This document shows positions 53,363 through 61,974 of a stretch of DNA of 64,000 bases, one piece after another; position 1 is the stretch's first letter; each line of letters opens with the position of its first letter. The position numbers and the translations under genes were made by a program. Where the stretch lies: contig NZ_AP023441.1 in the NCBI RefSeq assembly GCF_019976755.1, forward strand, positions 620,001-684,000, read 5' to 3'. The DNA comes from Nostoc sp. MS1 (GTDB lineage: Bacteria; Cyanobacteriota; Cyanobacteriia; Cyanobacteriales; Nostocaceae). The notes beneath the pieces are model-generated. The model searched no databases, was not told where the DNA came from, and saw nothing but the letters and a program-made list of their open reading frames with translations.

Positions 53363-53525
53363 TTGTTGTTGACTGTTGACGGTTAACTGTTAACCGCTAA
53401 CTACGAACTTGTACTGAGCGTAGTCGTACCACTCCGTGGAAGCAAGCTACGCGGAGCGTCTGTCTCCGACACGCTACGCGAACGAAGAGAAGTATTACGA
53501 ATTACGAATTACGAATTACAAATTA
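53363..53525. repeat. Dispersed repeats between lptB and the permease gene
   Basis: Heptad units (TTGACTGTTGACGGTTAACT, about 53366-53395), a palindromic block with GCTACGCGGAGCGTCTGTC (about 53446-53480) and CGAATTA heptads (about 53495-53520) fill the gap. Co-transcription of lptB and lptF/G must cross them. Confidence 0.65.
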
Positions 53526-53530
53526 TATCT

Positions 53531-54706
53531 ATGGTAGCCAAGAACTTTTCGTCCTTCTATACCTTCAATTCGCTACTGCCTTTGACAATTATGGATCGCT
53601 ATTTGATCAGCGAATTGCTCCCGACATTTTTATTTGGCGTTGGGGCTTTTTCATCAATTGGCGTGACGATTGATGCTGTATTTGAGCTAGTTAGAAGAGT
53701 AGTAGAATCTGGGCTACCTATTAGTATTGCCGTGCAGGTTTTCTTATTAAAGTTGCCTAATTTTATTGTGTTAGCTTTTCCTATGTCTACACTGTTGGCA
53801 ACTTTGATGACTTACAGTCGCCTTTCTAGCGAAAGCGAATTGATTGCCTTGCGTGGTTGTGGTGTCAGCGTCTATCGTATGGTAATGACTGCGGTAATGT
53901 TGAGTTTGGTCGTCACAGGACTAACATTTCTATTTAACGAGCAAATTGCCCCAGCCGCAAATTATCAAGCATCCTTGACTTTAGACAGAGCGTTAAAATC
54001 AGATAAACCTACATTTAAACAACAAAATATTTTTTACCCCGAATATCGGGATGGAAAAGACAAGGATGGAACTAAAACCAAGATACTAACGCGCCTATTT
54101 TATGCCGACCAGTTTGATGGTAAGCAGATGAGAGGACTAACTATTATAGACCGTTCAGAAGAAGGTTTAAATCAAATAGTGGTGGCAGAATCTGCCGAGT
54201 GGAATGGAGCGCAAAGCGTTTGGGATTTTTATAATGGTACTATCTATTTAGTCGCGCCCGATCGCTCTTATCGAAATATTCTCAGGTTTGAAAAGCAACA
54301 ACTCAAACTACCCCGCACACCCCTAAGCTTGGCAGAACAGAGCCGCGACTATGGGGAAATGAATATTTCCCAAGCTTTGGAACAGTTGAATATTGAACGC
54401 TTGGGTGGCGATCGCCAAAAAATCCGTAAACTAGAAGTAAGAATCCAACAGAAATTTGCCTTACCTTTTGTCTGTGTTGTCTTTGGTTTAGTCGGCGCAG
54501 CAATGGGAACCATACCCCAACGCACAGGTAAAGCTACTAGTTTCGGTATTAGTGTAATAGTAATTTTTGGCTACTATTTACTCAGTTTTATTACTGGTGC
54601 TTTAGCACAAGCTAGAGTTTTTTCTCCCTTCATCGGCGCATGGCTACCCAACTTGATCGGGCTAGGTATAGGAATATTGTTATTAGTGCGTGTCGCTCAA
54701 CGTTGA
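53531..54706 (+). CDS. LptF/LptG family permease
   Basis: A 391-residue YjgP/YjgQ permease with the N-terminal MDRYLISELLPTFLFGVGAFSS (in blocks, from residue 21), six membrane segments and the C-terminal FALPFVCVVFGLVGAAMG / FGISVIVIFGYYLLSFITGALA helices. It forms the membrane channel of the LptB complex. Cyanobacteria often have a single such gene. The last 300 bp are duplicated downstream at 55698-55997. Confidence 0.88.
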   Translation: MVAKNFSSFYTFNSLLPLTIMDRYLISELLPTFLFGVGAFSSIGVTIDAVFELVRRVVESGLPISIAVQVFLLKLPNFIVLAFPMSTLLATLMTYSRLSSESELIALRGCGVSVYRMVMTAVMLSLVVTGLTFLFNEQIAPAANYQASLTLDRALKSDKPTFKQQNIFYPEYRDGKDKDGTKTKILTRLFYADQFDGKQMRGLTIIDRSEEGLNQIVVAESAEWNGAQSVWDFYNGTIYLVAPDRSYRNILRFEKQQLKLPRTPLSLAEQSRDYGEMNISQALEQLNIERLGGDRQKIRKLEVRIQQKFALPFVCVVFGLVGAAMGTIPQRTGKATSFGISVIVIFGYYLLSFITGALAQARVFSPFIGAWLPNLIGLGIGILLLVRVAQR

Positions 54707-54824
54707 GGCATTTCATAATGATTACTGAAAGATATCAATCGTTCTGACTTTTCACGATATTTGCAAAACTACTCTACGTAGGGTAATCAATTATTTTCCA
54801 GATTAACCAATTTACATAAAAAAT

Positions 54825-55694
54825 ATGAAAAGACCTTTAATACAAAGAATTTTTCAAAAACGTAGTAATTCTATTCTTCAAAAAGTTGTATTTTTAGGCG
54901 GTCGGTCTCACTTTCCTAGCGTTCGTGTTCGATGTATTGAAGTAGCTAATGCTATTGGCTGTGATTATATAACTGATGTAGACTCAATTGCTGATATTCC
55001 CAAAGATAAAGAAATTTTTATTTGCGTTAAACCTCTCTTTAATAAGGAATGTTTAGCAGATTTACAAAAGCGGGGAATTGTTATTTGGGATATTCACGAT
55101 AACTACTGTCCACGCGATTTTATTGATTATTATCTTGTAAGTAGTAAAGGTGCTTATCAGAAGTTTTGCTCTTATGGTAAAACCTACATAATACCTCACC
55201 ATCATTGTAATTTTTCAGGATTTATTAGCCCTAGTAGATTGAGAGGAAAACCTACTTGGATGGGTTCACCAGAATGGATTCCCAGCGATTTAAATTTTGA
55301 TTTTGAAGTTTACAATAGCAAGGAAATCACTACTGAACAGGTATACGATGTTTACCGTAACTCAACTATCTTGCTGAATATTCGAGCTTCAACTTCGATC
55401 ACATCAGAATCTGTATCTGAACATATCAGAATTAATCCTGGTATTAAATTGATAAATAGTATTGGTTTTGGAGTTCCATCAATATCTAGTTTAGAACCAG
55501 CTTATCTTGAGATTGGCCCAGAATGTACACTATTTGCAAAAGACAGTGAAGATTGTAAAAATTTGGTAATACAGTTGCAACAGGATGATGATTTATATAA
55601 TCGATTAAGGAATAACTGTATTTTCAAAGCTTCTCAATACAGCCTTGCCAATATTGCACAGAAATATTTGGATCTCTTGACATCCAAGGTATAA
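54825..55694 (+). CDS. Glycosyltransferase-like protein inserted after lptF/G
   Basis: A 289-residue protein. The C-terminal half resembles the donor domain of GT-B enzymes (GIKLINSIGFGVPSISSLEPAYLEIGPECTLFAKDSEDC in blocks, about 212-250; then helices typical of GT4 tails), while the N-terminal half (VVFLGGRSHFPSVRVRCIEVANAIGCDY) is less clear. The gene is AT-rich relative to its neighbours and lies between two copies of the lptF/G 3' end, implying acquisition by transfer. The donor sugar is unknown; it could be a non-catalytic relative. Confidence 0.5.
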   Translation: MKRPLIQRIFQKRSNSILQKVVFLGGRSHFPSVRVRCIEVANAIGCDYITDVDSIADIPKDKEIFICVKPLFNKECLADLQKRGIVIWDIHDNYCPRDFIDYYLVSSKGAYQKFCSYGKTYIIPHHHCNFSGFISPSRLRGKPTWMGSPEWIPSDLNFDFEVYNSKEITTEQVYDVYRNSTILLNIRASTSITSESVSEHIRINPGIKLINSIGFGVPSISSLEPAYLEIGPECTLFAKDSEDCKNLVIQLQQDDDLYNRLRNNCIFKASQYSLANIAQKYLDLLTSKV

Positions 55695-55697
55695 AAG

Positions 55698-55997
55698 GGC
55701 GATCGCCAAAAAATTCGTAAACTAGAAGTGAGAATCCAACAGAAATTTGCCCTACCGTTTGTCTGTGTAGTCTTTGGTTTAGTCGGCGCAGCAATGGGAA
55801 CCATACCCCAACGCACTGGTAGAGCTACTAGTTTTGGTATTAGTATGATAGTGATTTTTGGTTACTATTTACTTGGTTTTATTACTGGTGCATTAGCACA
55901 AGCTGGAGTTTTTTCTCCCTTTATCGGCGCATAGCTACCCAACTTTATTGAGTTAGGGATAAGAATAGTGTTATTAGTACGTGTGGCTCAACGCTGA
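55698..55997 (+). pseudogene. Duplicated 3' end of the LptF/G permease gene
   Basis: This 300-bp stretch aligns without gaps to 54407-54706, with a constant offset of 1291 and roughly 90% identity by eye, starting at a GGCGATCGCC (HIP1) site in both copies. The copy encodes about the last 100 residues of the permease but has a TAG at 55932-55934 and no start. It marks the right border of the inserted glycosyltransferase-like gene. Confidence 0.85.
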
Positions 55998-56035
55998 GAT
56001 ATAGCAGAGAACAGATATAACTTCCAAAAGCTCAA

Positions 56036-56138
56036 AAGTAAGAAAATTCAGTCCTTAATTTCTTACAAGAGTTGTCATAACTGAGCCAGAGCAAGAGTTT
56101 TGAGAGCCAATGTGGAGCATCTCTATTATGCGGTCGTG
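56036..56138 (+). repeat. Left arm of a ~100-bp imperfect inverted repeat
   Basis: Contains AAGTAAGAAAATTCAGT (56036-56052), TTTTGAGAGCCAATG (56098-56112) and CGGTCGTG (56131-56138). The same blocks occur in inverse orientation with matching spacing at 60548-60649. Confidence 0.55.
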
Positions 56139-56236
56139 CAAGAGCAGACTGGGGCGGTTGGGGGAGAAAGATATTTCCAAATATTGACCGCAAATCTAAT
56201 TGTATTTAACATTAATTATTTGTACAGGTCACTTTC

Positions 56237-57325
56237 ATGTCACTTCTGACAGAAACTTTAGAAAGAATCTTTAAGCATCTTCAGCAAAATAGGCCAGAGG
56301 TAGCTTCACTTCTAAAACCAGGATTAAAATTTGAAGAGATTCAATCTAAAATTAGAAATTTACCTTTTCGTTTACCAGAAGAAGTTTATGAACTTTATCA
56401 GTGGCGCAATGGTATAGAGTATACAAATATTTCGAGAATCAATTTACATCTTGATATTTCTTTTATTCCTCATTTTGATTTTATACCTTTAGAACAAGCC
56501 ATAGAAGATTCTAAAGAAATTGAGGAGTTTAGGCATGAATATACTTCACTAGAAGATGAGAACTGTCATAAACCTTGGTTCCCAATCTTCGGTTCTGATG
56601 ATTTAGAGTATTTCCTTGTTTTTGGCAATTCAGACAATAATAATTATTCATCTATAATGCACTGTCATTTAGGAGGTGGAAGTCTACCTAAATTGAAATA
56701 TCCTAACCTAACAACTTTTATGCTAATAGTAGCAGAATGCTATGAAACAAACACTTATTACCTGACACAGCCTTCAGAAGATAATTATTTTAGAGTATTC
56801 TTAGAAGAAAATCCAAAACAATTCGCTGAAATTGAACGTAAATATTTTCTTGAAGAGTTAGAAGAATTAATAAAAGCAATATCTCAACCTAAATGTTTAC
56901 TATCAAACAATATATTTAATAGCTTATGTCGCTTTAAAGATCCAAGATTTGTAGAACCAATGATTCACATCCTTCATTTACCTTTATCTGAAGTGGATAA
57001 TGAAGAAGAAAACATCTCAATTCGTATAAGTGCAGCTATAATTCTTGGAGAAATTGGAGATTTGAGAGCAGTAGAACCTTTAATGAGAGCATTAGAATCT
57101 CGGTTGAAAGAAGACCGGGGATACTCTGTAGCAAATAATGCAGCAGAAGCACTCAGAAAATTAGGAGATCCCAGAGCTATTGAACCGTTGAAACGATTTG
57201 TGCAAAATAATCAGCAGTATCTTCCAACTTTCATACCTTCACCTTCATGGCTTGAGCGAATTGCTCTTCAAGAAGCCTTAGAGCAAGCAAATTGGGCAAT
57301 CAAAGAACTTGAGAAAATAATTTGA
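56237..57325 (+). CDS. SUKH-type immunity-like protein with HEAT repeats
   Basis: A 362-residue protein. Residues 1-170 resemble a SMI1/KNR4 (SUKH) domain (LPFRLPEEVYELYQWRNGIE near 41-60; CHKPWFPIFGSDDLEYFLVFG near 111-131). Residues about 235-360 are HEAT-like repeats (ISIRISAAIILGEIGDLRAVEPLMRALE in blocks; AEALRKLGDPRAIEPLKRF). SUKH proteins are common immunity proteins against contact-delivered or secreted nuclease toxins. It is paralogous at the N-terminus to the gene at 57536. No toxin gene is recognised nearby. Confidence 0.68.
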   Translation: MSLLTETLERIFKHLQQNRPEVASLLKPGLKFEEIQSKIRNLPFRLPEEVYELYQWRNGIEYTNISRINLHLDISFIPHFDFIPLEQAIEDSKEIEEFRHEYTSLEDENCHKPWFPIFGSDDLEYFLVFGNSDNNNYSSIMHCHLGGGSLPKLKYPNLTTFMLIVAECYETNTYYLTQPSEDNYFRVFLEENPKQFAEIERKYFLEELEELIKAISQPKCLLSNNIFNSLCRFKDPRFVEPMIHILHLPLSEVDNEEENISIRISAAIILGEIGDLRAVEPLMRALESRLKEDRGYSVANNAAEALRKLGDPRAIEPLKRFVQNNQQYLPTFIPSPSWLERIALQEALEQANWAIKELEKII

Positions 57326-57535
57326 ACAACTTTTAATTAGCAAGTAATGTTTTTTAGCCTCGACTTCGCAATCAAGGTGCGCGGTCGTGCCTACGAAAAC
57401 CTTTACAAGTCAAGCTTTTGAGTAAGGTAAGAAAATTTTTATTATTTCTTTCTTAGTTACTTACAATTTCATTTGCTTGTTAGGTTGCTAACTGTTTAAG
57501 GGTAATACTAGGGTGTTAGTAGAAGAAAAAACACC

Positions 57536-58591
57536 ATGACAATACTACTTGAAACTCTAAACGAAATTAAGAAATGGCATCAACAGAACAATCCTGAATT
57601 TAGCAATCTTTGGCAGCCAGGATTAACAAAATATGAAATTGAGGAAATAATAAAAGTTTTACCCTTTCGGCTATCCAAAGAATTGTATGAACTCTACGAG
57701 TGGGGTAATGGAGGTTATTTGTACTTTCCATTGGAAGTCGCTGTGCAAGAGTATTACAAGATGGAAAACAGTTTTTACCCACAATGGAATCCTTACTGGT
57801 TGCCAATCACTGATGACCTTGGTAGCGGCTATCCAACAGAAGACCTAAAAGGCTACAGTGTTGTTGTTGGAGATAAGGAAATCCAAGATACTTCCCTAAT
57901 GCTTTATATTGATTTTCAATCTCCAGAACCAGACGTTTGGTATCCCAGTATTACTAATATGATGTTAGCAATTTTAGACAAGTATCAAATGGGTTCACAG
58001 AGAAATGATATTGAATACTATGTACAATACCGTTCTATGATTGATGACCTGCAAGCTAGTCTTGAGCAGTGTGAAGAACCAACAAAAGATTGGCAACACT
58101 TAGCATTGGATCTTACCCGCAACTTGATTCAGCAAGCGAACACAGGAATAGATCAATACTTAAGAGGACTATCTACTGAAGAAATAGAGATTTATGCTCA
58201 AGGTTCTGTACATAAAAAATATAACCCAGGTGGAAACTACCTGTCCATTTGGCATCACAGGAAAGAGGTAGTCGAACGCCCTGATGGTTCAAAGGTTGAG
58301 ACTAGATATGATCCTGACACAGGAATGATATCAGGTATCGAAATTCACAGCCCTACGGGAGAAACAAAAGAATTAACCTATTACTATGCTGGGAAACCTG
58401 CTTACCGAACAACACATAGTTACGAAAGATCCGACTGCTACCACTATATTCGGGTAGAGAATTGGTTTGGTGTTCATGATGTCGAAGAAACTATAACGGT
58501 TATGTGCAAAGACGGTTGGGTCAGAACTAAAACAGTGCGCCGTTATATCGATGATAATCTTGTCAAAGAAATTAACTATGCAGTTGATTAA
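57536..58591 (+). CDS. SUKH-type immunity-like protein
   Basis: The N-terminal half of this 351-residue protein parallels its neighbour: LLETLNEIKKWHQQNNPEF, then LPFRLSKELYELYEWGNGGY near residues 42-61, the SUKH signature, and WLPITDDLGSGYP / VWYPSITNMMLAIL. The C-terminal half (about 215-351) is beta-rich with Tyr/Thr repeats (ETRYDPDTGMISGIEIHSPTGETKELTYYYAG in blocks) and unrecognised. Possibly a second immunity protein of a polymorphic toxin locus; toxin not seen. Confidence 0.65.
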   Translation: MTILLETLNEIKKWHQQNNPEFSNLWQPGLTKYEIEEIIKVLPFRLSKELYELYEWGNGGYLYFPLEVAVQEYYKMENSFYPQWNPYWLPITDDLGSGYPTEDLKGYSVVVGDKEIQDTSLMLYIDFQSPEPDVWYPSITNMMLAILDKYQMGSQRNDIEYYVQYRSMIDDLQASLEQCEEPTKDWQHLALDLTRNLIQQANTGIDQYLRGLSTEEIEIYAQGSVHKKYNPGGNYLSIWHHRKEVVERPDGSKVETRYDPDTGMISGIEIHSPTGETKELTYYYAGKPAYRTTHSYERSDCYHYIRVENWFGVHDVEETITVMCKDGWVRTKTVRRYIDDNLVKEINYAVD

Positions 58592-58757
58592 CTCACAGAA
58601 ATAACAAAATGAAAACATAATTAGGATATCCTATTTTACCTGCCTCAGCACCTTATCTCCTCCAATGTCGGTTAACCCATAAGTAGAACAAGGTGAAAAA
58701 ACCAAAGTGTGTAAAGATAAGTAAATACATAAATGTGTCTACCAAGGTAACAGGGAT

Positions 58758-59812
58758 ATGGGCAGCCGTTTAAGGGTATTTCTGACTCCTAAGCAAGATA
58801 AAATTTTGTTCAACCTGAGAACGGCAGATGTACCCCAGAAAGTGAAAGACCGAGCCGAAGTGATCAGATTAAGCGCACATGGTTGGTACGTAGAGAAGAT
58901 AGCAGATCACTTTGACTGGACTGCCCAAACAGTAAGAGAAGTTTTGCATAGATGGGAAAAACAAGGTCTAGAAGGACTGTGGGAGAAAGCAGGGCGGGGA
59001 GGAAAATCAAGGTGGGCAGAAGCTGACATGGCGTTCTTAGAAAAATGCTTGGAGCAAGAACCACGTACATATAATAGTGTTCAATTAGCCCAAAAATTAG
59101 AGCAAGAACGCTCCGTGAAATTGAGTCCTGACTGGTTAAGGCAGGTACTCAAAAAAAGGGGGTCATTTGGAAGCGAACTAGAAAAAGCCACAAAGGAAAG
59201 CAAGACAAAGTATTGCAGCAAATCAAACAGGCAGACTTAGAGATGTTGGAATTATCTGCTGCTGCTGGAGAAATCGATTTAAAGTATATGGATGAATCAG
59301 GGTTTTGTGCCTGGAGTGAACCCAGTTACAGTTACTACTTCCGAGGTCAGCAAAAACGCCTGGAGCAGAGTAAGCGTCGGGGTCGAAGGTTAAGTATTAT
59401 TGGGTTTCTTCAACCCCTAATTAGTTTTGTGTACGGTCTAGTGATTGGTGGCGTTTCACGCAAATCCTATATTCAAATGATGGAGCTTGAAGCACTTGAA
59501 GCCCAAAAAGCAGGTCGTATCAGAGTCATCGTTCAGGACAACGGCCCGATACATCGGTGCAAAGAAGTTCAGCAATTATGGACAAAGTGGGAAGAGATGG
59601 GTTTGTACATCTTCTTTTTACCTAAATATTGCTCAGAGATGAATCCAATTGAATTGGAGTGGCAACACCTGAAAAAAAATGAACTAGCTTCTCAAAGTTT
59701 TGAGGATGAATTAGACCTTGCCTATGCTGTCATTGATGGAGTTCAAAATAGAGGAGAAAAGGGAAACTACAGTACGCAACGTGTAAAATTTAACTCTTAT
59801 TCTTCTGCTTAA
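58758..59812 (+). CDS. IS630-family transposase, -1 frameshift product
   Basis: The first frame (58758-59240) encodes the helix-turn-helix part (MGSRLRVFLTPKQDKILF; WTAQTVREVLHRWEKQGLEGL). The catalytic part is in the -1 frame to 59812 with KYMDESGFCAW, VIVQDNGPIHR and CSEMNPIELEWQHLKK as the DDE triad. At CTCAAAAAAAGGG (59148-59160) a slip joins LKK to KGVIWKRTRKSHKGKQ, giving about 351 residues. It belongs to a different IS630 subgroup from the element at 10270. I could not define terminal repeats with confidence. Confidence 0.82.
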
Positions 59813-59872
59813 TTCTTTGTTACATACTTATAAATTTTCTCCACGACTTACTTACGACCAAGAATTAAGTTA

Positions 59873-60517
59873 ATGACTGCCCAAATCAGCAATAGGGTCT
59901 TATATCATCAAAAATTTTGTGACATTACTGGTATCAATGGTTCTGGCTTATTTGAACCACTACAGTATGGTGTTAAGCCAGTAATGATTTCTTCTGCTTG
60001 CTGGCGGGGTTATTACTGTACTTATGAGGTTGCTGATAAATCTCTGTTTCTTACACAACTCAATATCGGGCTAAGTGAAGCGGATCAGTTGAAGGCAGAA
60101 CAAGGAGATGGGCTGAAGCTGTTTGGTAAAACACCTGCTCGATATACAGAGTATGGACAGCGTATTCATTTGACAAGCAATAAAACCGAGACTCACTGGG
60201 AGTCATCAGACTTTAAAATAGATGGTATAAGGGAGTTGATTCCCTTTACTGGTGGTTTGTTACTGGGAAACGACTTCATCCGCCAGATGTATGTTCACAT
60301 GGGCTTTCACCCTGCATACAAGTTCAGAACTGTTTATGAGTTAATCTTTGATCATGGGCAACTTGTAGAAGAACATGACCGTTCCTCGCAGATGGCACAG
60401 TTGAGAGAGATGTTACCTATTGATACACTAAAGCCAGGAGTTAGTGCATCCCGCAACGAAATTAAGCAATGGCTCAAGCAGTGTTTTAGTTTAGAGTACA
60501 AAGGATTTTCTACTTAA
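59873..60517 (+). CDS. Hypothetical protein of the accessory island
   Basis: A 214-residue soluble protein (MTAQISNRVLYHQKFCDITGINGSGLFEPL...) with mixed alpha/beta character and no motif I recognise. It lies inside the inverted-repeat-bounded segment after the IS630 element and next to the immunity-like genes, so a role as toxin-immunity or other accessory protein is possible. Confidence 0.5.
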   Translation: MTAQISNRVLYHQKFCDITGINGSGLFEPLQYGVKPVMISSACWRGYYCTYEVADKSLFLTQLNIGLSEADQLKAEQGDGLKLFGKTPARYTEYGQRIHLTSNKTETHWESSDFKIDGIRELIPFTGGLLLGNDFIRQMYVHMGFHPAYKFRTVYELIFDHGQLVEEHDRSSQMAQLREMLPIDTLKPGVSASRNEIKQWLKQCFSLEYKGFST

Positions 60518-60547
60518 TACATAACTGTAGTAAGCAAATAGTTAAGC

Positions 60548-60649
60548 CACGACCGAGCAAGGAAGTTAGGTAGCATTGGCTCCTCAAAAGCTTATAAATA
60601 CTGCTTTTCAATGAAACTAATTAAATTTTCTTAACTGATTTTCTTACTT
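60548..60649 (-). repeat. Right arm of the ~100-bp imperfect inverted repeat
   Basis: Minus-strand blocks AAGTAAGAAAATCAGT (60649-60634), TTTTGAGGAGCCAATG (60589-60574) and CGGTCGTG (60555-60548) mirror those at 56036-56138 with the same spacing to within one base. Confidence 0.55.
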
Positions 60650-60670
60650 GCACCAATTTTATAAGTCGGT

Positions 60671-60730
60671 AATTGGTCATCGGTAATGGTAACTAACTAA
60701 TTACCTATCGGCTATCATCAATGACCAATT
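60671..60730 (-). terminator. Nested hairpin after the AMIN-domain gene
   Basis: A 10-bp stem (AATTGGTCAT 60671-60680, ATGACCAATT 60721-60730) encloses a second pairing (GGTAAT with ATTACC). It lies 7 bp past the stop of the minus-strand AMIN gene and can act as terminator or be a mobile palindrome. Confidence 0.5.
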
Positions 60731-60737
60731 ATTATTG

Positions 60738-61421
60738 TTAACGGGATTTAGGTAGAGGTTGACCAAACTCGATTACTGGGTAATTGGGTAGAGTTGGGAC
60801 TGGAGAATTAGAGGAATTAGCGTTATTAAAATTACTGGCTTGAGGAGCCTGATTATTAGCGTTGAGGGGCGGTACACTAACAAAAGGCTGCATCCCAGTT
60901 ATTGGTGGTAGAGTGCTAGGTAATTGTAGATAGTTAACATTTGCTGGTTGTGGGTTGTTTGGTTTTGCGGCAACTTTGATAATTGCGGGACGTAGAACCC
61001 AGCGAGTGGTGTTTTTGCGGGAAACTGGTTGTAGTTGTACTTTTTCACTATCTACAGCCGAGCCTGGGGCTAAATCTAAGACAATACGAGTAACATTAGC
61101 ACTCATTTGCGAAACACGAACTCTCTGCACAGAACCAGTATATTTTTGTTGGGTGGCAACATTACCTAATTGGGTATCGGGAATATCTACAACTAGTCTT
61201 GGCGGTTCGTTGAGATAGAAATATTGTGGTGTTTTACCTGATGAAAGGTTAATTTCTAGCTTTTTTGTGTCTGGGTAGAAGCGCCAACTATTCAGCTTCG
61301 CCATTTGCTCACCAGCCGCAAGACTACTACCTGCAAATAATGTAATAGCAACACATAAACTGATGCTCAATAATTGTTTGCGTCCCTGGATGTTATTACT
61401 CATGATTGCCTTAGACATCAC
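60738..61421 (-). CDS. AMIN-domain protein
   Basis: A 227-residue exported protein: a signal peptide (LLSISLCVAITLFAGSSLAAG, about 17-37) and one AMIN domain (LNSWRFYPDTKKLEINLSSGKTPQYFYLNEPPRLVVDIPDTQLG in blocks, about 43-86; VSQMSANVTRIVLDLAPG), then a Pro/Asn-rich tail. AMIN domains direct amidases and secretin-type proteins to peptidoglycan or the septum. No catalytic domain is attached, so it is probably a localisation or scaffold protein. It sits 78 bp after the anchored protein gene on the same strand. Confidence 0.8.
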   Translation of the reverse strand: MMSKAIMSNNIQGRKQLLSISLCVAITLFAGSSLAAGEQMAKLNSWRFYPDTKKLEINLSSGKTPQYFYLNEPPRLVVDIPDTQLGNVATQQKYTGSVQRVRVSQMSANVTRIVLDLAPGSAVDSEKVQLQPVSRKNTTRWVLRPAIIKVAAKPNNPQPANVNYLQLPSTLPPITGMQPFVSVPPLNANNQAPQASNFNNANSSNSPVPTLPNYPVIEFGQPLPKSR

Positions 61422-61499
61422 TATTTATCCCTTGTGTGTTTAGCCATCAGGCTGGGTAATCATTGATCACCCGTTGATTGTAAGCCATCGCTGACTATG

Positions 61500-61970
61500 C
61501 TAATGGCTAGAAGAATTTTCCGGTTTGACCTGGGCTGCTTCAGGTGTAGCATTAAATTTTAAAGTTTGCGAGATGGTACTGATAATTAATTGCCCTTGCA
61601 GATTGCCTTGAGGAGCCGATCGCATTTGTATTTCAACGGTTTGAGGTGCAGGAAAATTGCAGAAATTAGTTTGATTAATTTTTCCAAATAAAGTTAACTT
61701 TTGATTTTGCCAAATACCCGTAAGCGCCACGGGTTTTTCACTACTAGCTCTTAGTAGTGAAGCATTCAAGTAAATTCCCGACTGTTGAATGTTGAGTTTC
61801 TCAGGGCAGTTAGGCACATTGTCTGCCCAGGTGAGGCGATAATTATTATTGAGAACTGGAGATGCTTGGAGATGTTTTTCTCCAAAAGCAGTAACAATTT
61901 TAAACAAAACCAGCACTAGGCTGATGGCAATTCCATAAAATGCTAGAGATTTTGGATTGAAATGGTTCAT
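61500..61970 (-). CDS. Membrane-anchored hypothetical protein
   Basis: A 156-residue protein with one N-terminal membrane segment (LAFYGIAISLVLVLFKIVTAF) and a small beta-rich periplasmic domain having paired cysteines (PNCPEKLNIQQSGIYLNASLL; TNFCNFPAPQTVEI). It lies 4 bp after the antiporter stop and is presumably co-transcribed with it. No family recognised. Confidence 0.6.
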   Translation of the reverse strand: MNHFNPKSLAFYGIAISLVLVLFKIVTAFGEKHLQASPVLNNNYRLTWADNVPNCPEKLNIQQSGIYLNASLLRASSEKPVALTGIWQNQKLTLFGKINQTNFCNFPAPQTVEIQMRSAPQGNLQGQLIISTISQTLKFNATPEAAQVKPENSSSH

Positions 61971-61974
61971 GATT

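Noticed and set aside
55728..55934. Open frame of 68 codons as a separate small membrane gene
   Set aside because: It is the start-less duplicate of the permease 3' end, aligned gap-free to 54437-54643, and ends at a new stop.
58592..58757. Terminal inverted repeats of the second IS630 element
   Set aside because: Only short partial matches (ATAAGTA...) were found between the flanks at 58700-58740 and 59815-59860, not enough to define ends.
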